The translations under genes and the position numbers were made by a program. A stretch of DNA of 64,000 nt, from positions 39,646,520-39,710,519 of the forward strand of contig CM067372.1 of assembly GCA_034401795.1 (NCBI GenBank). Direction: 5' to 3'. This document shows, one piece after another, positions 12,501 to 24,500 of the stretch. Each line of letters starts with the position of its first letter. Position 1 is the stretch's first letter. The notes under the pieces were generated by a model, which did not search any database, was not told where the DNA came from, and saw nothing but the letters and a program-made list of their open reading frames with translations. The DNA is from Chaetoderma sp. LZ-2023a (taxonomy: Eukaryota > Mollusca > Caudofoveata > Chaetodermatida > Chaetodermatidae).

Positions 12501-15500
12501 GCTAGGGTGCAACAATATGATTGTATGTGGCAACTTTGGTATTTCTACACTCTTGCATTCCAAGTTAAGGCCAAAAATCTGACCTAGATATTTTACACTT
12601 TGACCTCAACCATAACCTATTTCTAGCCATATGAAATATAAATAGATATACCAAATTTGGTGATTTTTAGTCTTGCATTCCCAAATTATGGCCAAAAATG
12701 TCTATTCCTGTATGGTATGCACTTAGTGACACTATGACCTGGATATTCAATCTTTTGACCTGAAACTCAAACTCTTGACTAAGGCACAATATGATTTGAT
12801 ATTGACAAACTATCACACATGAATTTGGTGATTCTACCTTCTTGCATTCTGAAAATATGCTGTGAACAGACAGACAGACAGACAGACAGATGGCACCAAC
12901 TACAGTGCTCACACCAGCCTTCGGTGGCATGAGTAAGAGACTCTTCTTCAAAAACAGTACACCAACTGATTGATAACGTAAGCAGAACAGACTTTCAAAT
13001 TTTGTTTTAAATGCTGATGAAGCACAGTGATCCAGCCGGGTCATTTACCATTTCAAATCCGTGATCCGCTGCTAAATCTGTTTGGGTAAATTTGTAAATT
13101 CATTAAACAGTTGACTGGTAAGTACCCTTGGCAAATCAGCCATTAAGTAGTAGTATTTTAAAGAATGAATAAAATTATAATACTGACAATAACATTCTTA
13201 TGATCTATTTCAATTAAAGACTACTGAGTTGCAATATATTGTAGTTAAACAAGATAACATGGTAATTATGTGATATACTACATACATGTATGTTAAATAA
13301 GTTTGATTATCGTGTGCATTGATATGTAGGGCGTCGGCAAGCTGCAGCTGCTGTGGAAACCATTCGAGAGGAGAGTCCAGAGATTGAAACTGACACTTAT
13401 ATCACCATGGTTACTGCCCTGCTCAAGCTAGTTCAGGTGACGTTTGATTGACAGGATCATCTCCAGTCCTGGAATAGTTAATTCTTTAACCTTCAAATTT
13501 GTTCAAGAAAATTTCAATTTTCTCATAGAAAATGTGCAATGGCATACCAAGCGATTATTTTAAAAAATTTGTCATTTGATTGACTGGCTTGGGTATCGAG
13601 CCAGTCATTCCAAGGATGAATTTTCAAAAGTTGTCTTCCCTTGGTCTGCCAATGGACATTTATTAACCCTTTAGTCCTCGACCTTGTTCAAGAAAATTCT
13701 AATTTTCTCATAGACAATGCCCATTTGCAGACCAAAAGAAGACTATTTTTGAAAATTTACCACTGGAATGACTGGCTTGGTTATAGTGGTAAAGTTTAAA
13801 AAATAATCTCTTGGTTTGCAAATGGACAATTCTCAAGACCACTACAGAAGCCATTTTTGGCTGATATGAGTGTTAAAAGGGAAAGAGTCTTGCAGTAATT
13901 TTTCGCTAACGCGAGGGCTAAAGGCTTAAAAGTGAATGCGGCTTTGTTATAATGTCGTCAAACAATCACACAATGCAATGGCTAAACATCTCTGATGTAG
14001 ACATTTGTCTTTATTTAGGTATCTGTAGACAGAACACCACCTACTTATGAATCTAATGAAACAATGAGACAGCACTAGCTCCATTCCATGGTAAACTTAC
14101 AGGAAAGCTGTGGAATATTTTGAAAATAATTTGACTGCATGTTGCTCTTGTAAATGTCATTCAAATTGTCTTCAAAATATTTCTAAAACATTTTGAATAT
14201 TAAAAACTACTAATATTTACCAATAGCTTATTGAGTGACACATACTATGGAGTACCTACCTGTCCATATGTTGATTTATAACTAAGCAAATATTAACAAA
14301 CTATCACACATAAATGGGCTTCACATGACCGGCCTTCAGTTAGTCTTGAAATGTTCTGCCGCTGAATCACATCTTTATTACTAGCCTAGCACTGTTAGAA
14401 GCTTGAGATTATGGCTTGTGTAATGCTTATTATCACATTCTGTTTCAGAGTGAACTTGGACTGTTGAATAAGATCATCCCAGATAAACATCAGCGCCAAG
14501 TTTTTGATAACATTGTACAACAGCCACTAGAGATGCTCATTACAGAAGGGGAGGTAAGCAGTCACTAATATCACGAATAGTCTCAATTATTATCACCGAG
14601 CCAGAAAGCAAGCCTGTATGCACTATATCTATGATTTATGTAACTATAAAAAATATAGAAATTTTTGCAGACAGACTTCCTCATACTAGCTGTGACTCAA
14701 GATAGAAATATGAAATTAATATGCATTTTGTCACAGGAAAACGGTAAGTGATGAAATGAACATTTCATGCTAATTTTAAGTGTCATTTCATAGACAGAAA
14801 CATGGATTTTCAAAGCAGTCTTTAACCCCTTAACACTTGATGGGCAAAAACGCTGCTGCAGTGGTCTGTTTTTGCAGAGAAATATCCATTTGCAGGCCAT
14901 AGATTTCGATAATCAAGCCAGTCATTTCAGTGGTAAATTTTCAAAAAATAGTCTGCAAATGGATATTTTCTATGAGAAAATTGAAATTTTTGCAAACAGA
15001 TTTAAGGGTTAGCGGGTTAATGTTGGTATATGGTCAGGAAGCTGATGCACTGTGCTTAATCAGTGTTTGAGAATTGCTTAATGTTCAGTGTCAGTAAATT
15101 TAAAGAAGATAAATTTTGTTCGGTAATTTCTCTTTTTAATAACATTTTCACTTATCATGTACTTGGTTAATCATTTTAAAAAGGGTTCATCAAACTATTA
15201 GGTCTCTAAAACATTCACATTGATCAATATATGAAATGCTGAAAGTGGTATTGCAACATTTTTATTGCTTCACTGAATTATATCCATTAAAAGAAACATA
15301 ACAGAGAGAATGAATTATTACTATTTAAAATCTTTGTTAAAATTGTATCTGTACTGTTAAACTGACGAGTGAAATTTTGAAGAACATTGATTTCATAATT
15401 TTCGTCAAATTAATAAGTAATGACCAAAGCATGGCCACCCATTAATAACGCCCTTAGAACGTTCCATTTTGGTGTGTTATGCATATGATAGTAATCCTAT

Positions 15501-18500
15501 TGTATTCATCACATGGGTAACGACATCTCTTGTGAGAGCTAGAGCCCATGAGTAACATCCTTTTTATACCCTGCCAAAAAATTATGTAATGCCGCCATCC
15601 ATCCGTCCATCTTGAAAATTGGTTTCCGGATGATAACTCCGTTACCGTTTATCAGATCGCTTTGAAACTTCATGGAGTGGTTAGACTAGGTCTGGGAAAG
15701 AAACCTATCGAAATTGACAATGATCCGAAATCGAAGATGGCCACCAGCTACCGGTGGCTATCTTGAAAATTGGTTTCCGGATGATAACTCTGTTACCGTT
15801 TGTTGGATTGCATTGAAACTTCATAGGGTGGTTGGACTAGGTCTGGGGAAGAAACTTATCGAAATCGACGATGATCTGGGATCCAAGATGGCCGCCAGCC
15901 ACCGGCATCCATCTTGAAAATTGGTTTCTGGATGATAAGTCTGTTACCGTTTATCGGATCGCTTTGAAACTTCATGGAGTGGTTAGACTAGGTCTGGGGA
16001 AGAAACCTATCGAAATTGACAATGATCCGAAATCCAAGATGGCTGCCAGCCACCTGTGGCCATCTTGAAAATAGGTTTCCAGATGATAGCTGTTACCGTT
16101 TGTCGCATCGCTTTGAAACTTCATGGAGTGGTTAGACTAGGTCTGGGGAAGAATCCTATAGAAATCGACAATGATCCGAAATCCAAGATGGCCACCAGCC
16201 ACTGTTGGCCATCTTGAAAATTGGTTTCCAGATGATAACTCCGTTATCGTTTATCAGATCGCTTTTAAACTTCATTGGGTGGTTCGACTACCTCTGGTGA
16301 AGAAACCTATCTAGATTGACAATGATCCGAAATCCAAGATGGCTGCCAGCCACTGGTGGCCATCTTGAAAATTGGTTTCCGGATGATAACTCCGTTACCG
16401 TTTATCGGATCGCTTTGAAACTTTGTAGAGTGGTTGGACTAGGTCTGAGGAAGAAACTTATCGAAATCGACACTGATCCAAAATCCGAAATGGCCGCCAG
16501 CCATGGGCGCCATCTTGAAAGTTGGTTTCTGGATGATATCTCCGTTACCATTTATTGGATCACTTCCTAAGGTCATTGGAATATGTCTGGTGAAGAAACC
16601 TATCGAAATTTACGATAATCCAAAATCCAATATGGCCGCCAGTCAGTGGCAGCCATCTTGAAAATTGGTTTCCGAACGATACCTCCTTGACCGTTTAGCG
16701 GATTGTTTTAACACTTAATAAGGATTACTGGTCTGATGGGTCTGAGGAAGAAATAAATATTTTCTGAAAGCTTTCATTTATTAGTTTATCATCATGGCGG
16801 GGTATTATGCGCCGTTTGCGGAGCTCTTGTTATCTCTTGAGAAGCGTCTTTTACTCTGTTGCACATATATCCATATGAATGGTGTGTGCTTGTTTGTGTG
16901 CAAACAGTTATTAGTCTCTACATATTGTTCATGAGCCTTCACACTGTATGCAAATTTCTGTTGATTAAATCTTTCAATAATTTGTGTTTTAATGCAGCAA
17001 ATAGCCAGCAATGCCAAGCAAGCGATCTCCTCTCGTCACTTTAACTCAGTTTTGTCAGTGTTCCAGGTAATTCGTCATCTGAGAGCAATCAAGGGTGACT
17101 TTGACCTAACACTTGAGGTAAGTAGACAGGCAGGTGACATCCTCCAATATCAAATGCTATTGTTTATATAGAGTCAAAGCAGAAATCATGTTTCACCCGT
17201 TTTGACGATGCATTCAGATGGTATTTGATATTAATATGTAGTTATGATCCTGGTGATTATTTTAAGAACAATTTGACTAAATGTTTTTCCCTTGCTCAAA
17301 TTGTTTTCATAATATTCAAACATTTCATCTCTGTATCGCATATGACACTGAAATATAAATGTATTTTTACACTTAACGTTTTCACTTCAAGAGTATACTT
17401 ACCTCCCTAATACTTTTGATATTGCTAAATATTGGCTTTCACTCAATAAACACTCAGATTTAAAACAGTTAGGTGCCCCTACTGGGCAGGGAGTCAGAGC
17501 GTAGTCTGGCGGATGCCAGCCCCACCACCGCGCATGCGCAGACTAGCACTTCCTCTTTGCTAGATTATTGGCAGAGAGATCACACATGTCTTTTTGTAGC
17601 AATAGCTTTTCCTTAATCTTAGACTGTTTAAGTGGTGTTTTTTGGAGTGATAGTCACTGATTTGGATGGCAGGACGGAACAATTCGCCAAAGGGGGACTT
17701 AGGACCTTTAAATCAGGTGACTTCTAGTAAAATTAGCGAGTTTTCTTCCCGGTGTATTGTGTTTCCGGGACTCGCGGTTACCGTGATAAGCGCCTTGGTT
17801 AGTTGGTTTATGTCAACTCGGTGCTACCTATGACTAATTTCTCTTTCTGTTTATGTCCACAGGTCTGTATGACGCTAGGTGGTCGCATCACAGCAGCAGA
17901 GAGTTAGTTTTCTCTCCACCATGGTTCCATTTCCTACTAACACTGTTAGGTTATCTAACCAAATGAAAAATTAATGTCCAGTGAGTTGGAGGCCTAGTAT
18001 AAAGGTCTTCTCACTTTGCCCTCTTGATCCAATTCCTTCCCCATGAGGTGGAGAGAGTTAAGAGGCGTGCAGATGGTGGAGTTCTCCGGTTCGTCACGTT
18101 GGATGGTTTGTCTATACAAAGTGTCAGGTATCTAGTTATTGATAATGTGGTGATGTTAATTATAGTAAGCAAAGGGAGATAATTAACATTTTTGCCAGAA
18201 AAGAGTTATCCATATGTATCTGATGGTTGTGTAGTCGACGTATCCATTCAGCATACAATTCGTCCTTGCACTTGGATGTTTTGTTGGGATCGAATTTTTC
18301 CTGTCACGGGATTAATGACGTCATAATCAGCCTGGCTATGTATTTATCAGCAATTCAAATCGCTATGCTGGTTTCTGATGTATATTGATCTGTATGATCG
18401 TTTTCCTTCTCTTTGAGTTGGTTTGAGTGTCTAAGCTTAACTAGTTTGCTCATACTCCTTGTCCTTTGCCCTGTTTCAGGGACCGGGTTGCGCGTCCTGT

Positions 18501-21500
18501 GGACGTTTTCTACCGGATAAGTTCTGGCCTCATCGTTGCTATCGATGTAGCCCTTGTGGTCCCTTGGTTAATTGTGACATATGTAAGCACTGGGGGGGGG
18601 CGAGTTAATGTCCGAATTCTTGTGCTGCTTACAGGCGACGGACAAGGTGGTAGAGGAGGAGAAGAAGAAGAAGCGGAAACGAGAGGTTGTAAGTAGGAAG
18701 GGTAAGGGGAAGGTCTCGTCCGCGGTGGATATGGAGGCCTTCCGGACCGAGATGTTGGGAGAGATGAAGAGGACATTAAAGGATTTGGTTCCAGGGTTGC
18801 TTCGTGGCATGCTTCCTGGACCAAATCCTTTACTGTCCTCATCATCGGCTTCGGAGCAGGTAATCCCCGCCTCTGGATCGGTTTTCCTTAGACCGCTTCC
18901 GTTGTTCGACGATTCAGAGGTGGCCCCATTAGAGGGGGCGTTCCACGACCCTGGCAGCAGGCTTATTGCCGCGCCGATAGGGGACCGTGGACGGTTGTCG
19001 CTGGAACCCGCGGGCTGCTTATCAGTCCAGGGGTATCCGCACACCGCGGTGGCCAGTACCTCCTATGGCACCGTTCCTGGTCAGCCCGGGTTAGCTCTCT
19101 TTGCTGACCCGGGGTCTAATCTTTCTGACCAGGGTGATGAGGATTACCTGCTAGGGTCGCCGTCTGACGACGTGGACATGGATGAAGACGTTTGTGCACC
19201 CCTCGCGGGGAATACAGGCGCCTTATTCCACGGTTTTACTCACCCTGGAGTAGAGTCCGCGGCTCAGGTGGTGGCCCAGGGCGCTGCTGATGGCCAGCGG
19301 TACCGCATACCTCGGCTTACCGAGGGTGTTGCTGGTGCTGGCCGGGCCCGTGGTGGGGCTATATATACCCCGCGCTCTGCCACGGTGCCTGCTCCTGGTC
19401 AAACCAGTGATATTCTCATGCCGGTGCTGTCAGGCCCGCATGTTTTCCCTGGCTTGCCAGGTGTATCAGCGTACCCGCCGTCAAGCTCTACTGCTTGCGC
19501 TCAGGAGGAAGACGAAGGACCCCGTCTTGTAGAGCGCTCGCAGTTAGCCACGGAGGAGGATTGGTATGACGCTTGCCAGTGGTTGGTGAGCGTTAGGCCT
19601 GATCTGCCCGTGGAGCAGTCGGCTAGCCAGCGTGTTCACACGCCGTGGTTAGCTGGGAAACCGACTGCTAACGCTATGCCTTCTCTGCCGCTGGCGGAGC
19701 ATGTCGTTGACATGTTCAAGGCGGCGGAGTCGTCCATTAAGTCGAGTGGACGTCTCGCGAAGGCCCCTCGCGAGGTGGCCAGGCGTTGTCGCATCGTGCC
19801 CCTGGATTACCAGCGGTACGGTGTGGTACCCAAGCCCAGCGTGGATGACCGCGCGGCTTTGGGTGAGGATGCGCGGCCAGGCTCCCGTTCTGACACGGGT
19901 GTCTTGTGCTCGAACGCGTTGCGTTCGGCGAATACCGCGTTGCGTGATGCGGAGGAGAGTGGGAGGGCTTCGATTGCCGCTCTGTCCCACGTCTCCCAGC
20001 TGTTACAGGGGGTAGTAACGGCATCCGCATCGCGCCAGCCAAGTCCGGTCACTGTCCAGCGAACCATCCAGGATGGTATTAACCTGGCGCTGGACTGTAT
20101 GACTCGGGCGGTGACCAGGAGTGTCCGGGCAAGACGCACGTTTGCCCTGGACAATCTGTGCCCGTCTCAGGACCTGTACAATAGGCTACTGCGTACGCCT
20201 ATGACGGGCCCTGGTCTTTTTGGAGGTGAGGGATGTCGACACCTCCAGGAGACGGTCACCCTGGTGAATAACCAGAGGGCGCTGCGCGAGCAGTTTGATG
20301 TGCTGCGTCGTGCTAACGTTCGCGCCGCGGCCCCGGCGTATCGTCCCCTGCAGGCTCGAGGTGGTGCTGGCCAGGTCAGAGGCCAGCCACCGTCGCAGCG
20401 TCGGCCTCGGCCGCGTGCGATTCGGCCAGCAGCGAGGGGGGCGCAGGTTCCTCAGGCGCCGTCAGCCAGGCAGCCGCCCGCGCACCAAGGTGCGCGCGGG
20501 GCGGGGCGGGGCGCGCGAGGATCTGGGCGTGGTTATCGGTCCTGACAGGACGCTTACCGCGGTAAGAACCACTCCGGTGTGTATGGCGACGGAGACAGTG
20601 CCGCTCTTGCATGCCTCGTGTCCACCGCGGTCCCTAGGTGGACCGGTGGGAGGCCGGCTAGCCGACCACATGCAAGAGTGGGAACGGTTAACTCAGGACC
20701 GTTTAGTCTTGCGATGGCTTTCCGTCGGGTATCATCCAGAGTGGGTGACAGGCCCGCCGTCGCGACTGTCTCTAGTGCCAGTCTGGACTCCCATTCCGAG
20801 AGATCCAGAGCAAAGGTTGTGTATCGAGGAGGAGATAAATTCCCTCATACAAAAGGGAGCTATTCAGCCGGCACAAAGGTGTCCGGGCTTCTATTCAACC
20901 CTGTTCTTAGTAACAAAACGCACCGGAGGGTGGAGACCGATTCTCAACCTCAAGCCATTGAACAAGTTCATCGAGACGCCCAGTTTCAAGATGGAAACGG
21001 TGCGCTCGGTGTTGGCGGGGTTGGAGAGGGGGATGTGGACGGCGTCGATAGATTTGAAGGACGCTTATTTCCACATCCCCATCCACGGGAGTTTCTGTCG
21101 CTTCCTGAGATTTGCATTCCAGGGCAGACAGTGGGAATTCAGGGTGTTGCCCTTCGGAATTTCCACGGCTCCTCGGGTTTTCACCCGTGTGGTTCTTGCG
21201 ATCACAGCATACCTCCGCAGGAGAAGCGTAGCAGTCCACACGTACATAGACGACTGGCTGTTGAAAGCGCACACCCGGGAAAGTTTGTCGGCCAATCTGG
21301 AGATTGTTTTGAAAACTCTCACAGACTTAGGCTGGATGATCAATTTCCCAAAATCAGAGCTGACTCCATCCCAGAAGTTTGTTTACCTGGGGATGTTCTT
21401 CGATCTAGAGACAGGATATGTTTATCCTACTCAGGAGAGAGTTCAGAAACTCATCTCATTGATTCAGTCAGTGTGCGACAGTCGTCATGTCCTGGCACGG

Positions 21501-24500
21501 GTTTACTTGAGAATGCTGGGGTTGATGGTTTCGTTGGAACCAGTCATTCCTCAGGCCGCCTTACGCAGGCGGCCGATCCAGTTGTTTCTCATGACACAAT
21601 GGACCCAGAGTACAGGTTCGCTGGACTCGAATGTGTCAGTGTTGGCGCCTCTGATTCACCACCTGCAATGGTGGTTGAATACAGAGAATCTCTTGCCGGG
21701 GGTTTTGCTAACCCCTCCCCACCCTCAGGTGACTGTGTATACAGATGCATCGATGGAGGGCTGGGGAGCTTGCCTGGAAGAGTCCACGATATCAGGGCTT
21801 TGGAATCTGGAACAGTCAAAGGAACATATAAATCTACTGGAGCTAAGAGCAGTAGTCCTGGGCCTGGAACATTTCTTACAGAAAGTTCAGGGCAAGATTG
21901 TTCTTATTCGTTCAGACAACTCAACAGTTGTGACTTACATAAACCGCCAGGGCCGAACGAAGTCGCCCAGTCTCTGTATGATGACATGGAAACTGCTTTG
22001 TTGGTGTCTGGATCACCAGATTACCTTGAAAGCAGTTCATATTCCGGGAAGGTTAAACCTGCTAGCAGACTCATTGAGCCGAAGGATGAGTGTTTTACCC
22101 ACGGAATGGCAACTAAATCAATGTGTGGCGGATCGTCTGTTCGACCATTGGGGGAAACCCAACATCGATTTGTTCGCAACGAAGAAGAATGCGAAGATGA
22201 CGACGTACGTCTCTCCGATTCCGGATCCAAGCGCTTTCGCAACAGATGCGTTAGCTATCAGCTGGGGGAGAATGTATGCATACGCATTCCCTCCAGCAAT
22301 CCTGATTCCAAAAATTCTTCAGAAAATCAGACAAGAGGAATGCCAAGTGCTTCTGATCGCCCCGGATTGGCCAAGCCGATCATGGTATACGGATCTGCTG
22401 GACCTTCTGGTCTGCAATCCGGTTCCTCTGCCTCTGATGGACGATATTATCTTCCAGGGCAAGGCCCTTCACAACAATCCGTCAATGTTCAGATTGACTG
22501 CGTGGATGTTGTCAAGGAATCTAGAATTAAGGAGGGCTTTTCTGAGCAAGCAGCCATGTTTATGGCCAAAGCCAGGAGGGGGTCAACCTCCAGAGCATAT
22601 AATTATAAAATCAACAGATTTGCAGAATGGTGCTCAAAAAGATGTATTGATCCAATGGATTCATCTATTCAAGTAGTAGCTGATTTCCTCTGTCACCTCT
22701 ATGATGCCTATAGCCTCAAGCCTAACTCTATTGCTGGTTATAAGTCAGCATTAATGTCTGTTATTCCTTGCTTGGCTAAGAGGGGAAGTGATGAAGTAAA
22801 TACATTGAATGTATTAATTAAAGGCATGGGCAATCTAAGACCAAGGAATCCACCTGTGATTCCGTCTTGGAGTTTATCGCTAGTGCTTCAAGTACTAGGT
22901 GATAAGCCTTTTGAACCACTTAGTTCCATTTCTATGAAACTATTAACACTGAAGACTGTGTTTTTAATTGCTGCGGCCTCGGCTAGGCGTAGGAGTGAAA
23001 TTCATGCCTTATCAGCCGAGGATGACCGTTTTGTGGTTTCAGGGGAAGGCCTTAAGCTGCTACCTAGGATTAATTTCTTGGCTAAAAATCAGTCGTTGAA
23101 ATATCCAGGTCAACCTATTATTTTGCCTGCTTTAACTAGATATGATCCTAATTCTAAAGCATGGTGTCCCGTCCGGGCGCTGCGCCGGTACAAACAACGT
23201 ACGGCGGCATGGCGCACCGACCAGTCAGCGTTATGGTTGTCATATATTGAACCCCATGGGAGGGCTTCTAAGGACACCATTTCCAGGTGGATTGTGGAAT
23301 GCATTCAGTTTTGCCATAAATCCGCCACCGGGAAGCAGGTTGACGTGGCCAAGGCTCACAGTGTCCGCGGCGTAGTGACATCCACGGCCCTATTTAATGG
23401 GGTCCCTGTGGATGATATTATGTCGGTGGCTCAGTGGCACTGTGAGTCAAGTTTTACAGACCATTATCTCCGTGACACCTCTAATCCTCTCGCCTTGTCG
23501 GTTTTGAAAAAATAAATCGGTTTATATTTTTTGAGGAGGTTTTTCCTCATTACTTATATATTTCACAATTAATTTATGGAAACACCCACTTTTTTGGGCC
23601 TGCATCAGTCTTTACCAATGGGAAGATGATGTCAGCAGCCATTTCAACAAGGTCAGTCTTGTTCATGTGTTGTCCGTTGTTGATTGTATTGTCACGATTA
23701 CCCGTTATTAATATGGTGATGGTTTGTGTATTTGTGTGGTTCATTGTTGAGAGTTACGAAAATGGAGCTTTTTCGTCTCTGTCCTGTAGTACATGGCACT
23801 TGTACGTAGAGAGCGTATAGGACATTGAGGTCAGTCGACTCTTCCTCCCAGGAAGGAGGGGGGGGGGGGGGGAGCGCATATGACATTCGGTCATCTCTCA
23901 TACATCGGTGGTGTTATCCGATGGTTAGTCAAATCCTGACTGTTTTTTCTTACAGTTTCAGAAGTTTAAGTGCCTTAAACGCAGAAAAGCGTATAGGGAT
24001 GAGCTGGTCTTTTGACCTCGCCTCCCTCCCGCCAGATTCACTTTCGAATTCTGGCAATATCAAAAGTATTAGGGAGGTAAGTATACTCTTGAAGTGAAAT
24101 AAACGAAATCTAGGATTTCTTTTTTCACGAGAGAGTTGATACTTACCTCCCTAGATACGGACCCGGCCTCTCCACCCCACAGAGGCTCGGTCTTCAGGCT
24201 CTTAGTAGTTGCATGTGTGTCAGCCAATAATCTAGTCAGAGGAAGTGCTAGTCTGCGCATGCGCGGTGGTGGGGCTGGCATCCGCCAGACTACGCTCTGA
24301 CTCCCTGCCCAGTAGGGGCACCTAACTGTTTTAAATCTGAGTGTTTATTGAGTGAAAGCCAATATTTAGCAATATCAAAAGTATTAGGGAGGTAAGTATC
24401 AACTCTCTCGTGAAAAAAGAAATCCTAGATTTCGTTTAGTTCAGAATTTTATTCAATTATTCAATTGTTCGCTATTTCACCACTACAGGCTCGATACAAC

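Larger units (their letters stand above)
17380..24438 (+). mobile_element. DIRS-like retrotransposon B (family 2), full length, nearly intact
   Basis: About 7.06 kb in the intron between EXOC7 window exons 9 and 10, in the sense direction, filling about 95% of it. Ends are inverted repeats that look almost identical over their ~150 bp core, which implies a recent insertion. RT/RNase H/Dam-like and tyrosine recombinase ORFs are uninterrupted; only the Gag front end shows a G-run length that breaks the frame. Of the copies here it is the best candidate for recent activity. The gag part is GC-rich, the recombinase part AT-rich. Confidence 0.95.

Noticed and set aside
15714..16570. Series of similar 60-84 codon ORFs
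   Set aside because: They repeat with the 150-bp tandem unit and contain no domain.
18591..18655. Second small intron in Gag (GTAAGCACTG ... TTGCAG)
   Set aside because: In C and D the frame reads through this stretch and conserves W-G-G and S-E-F, so coding is the better explanation; not excluded.
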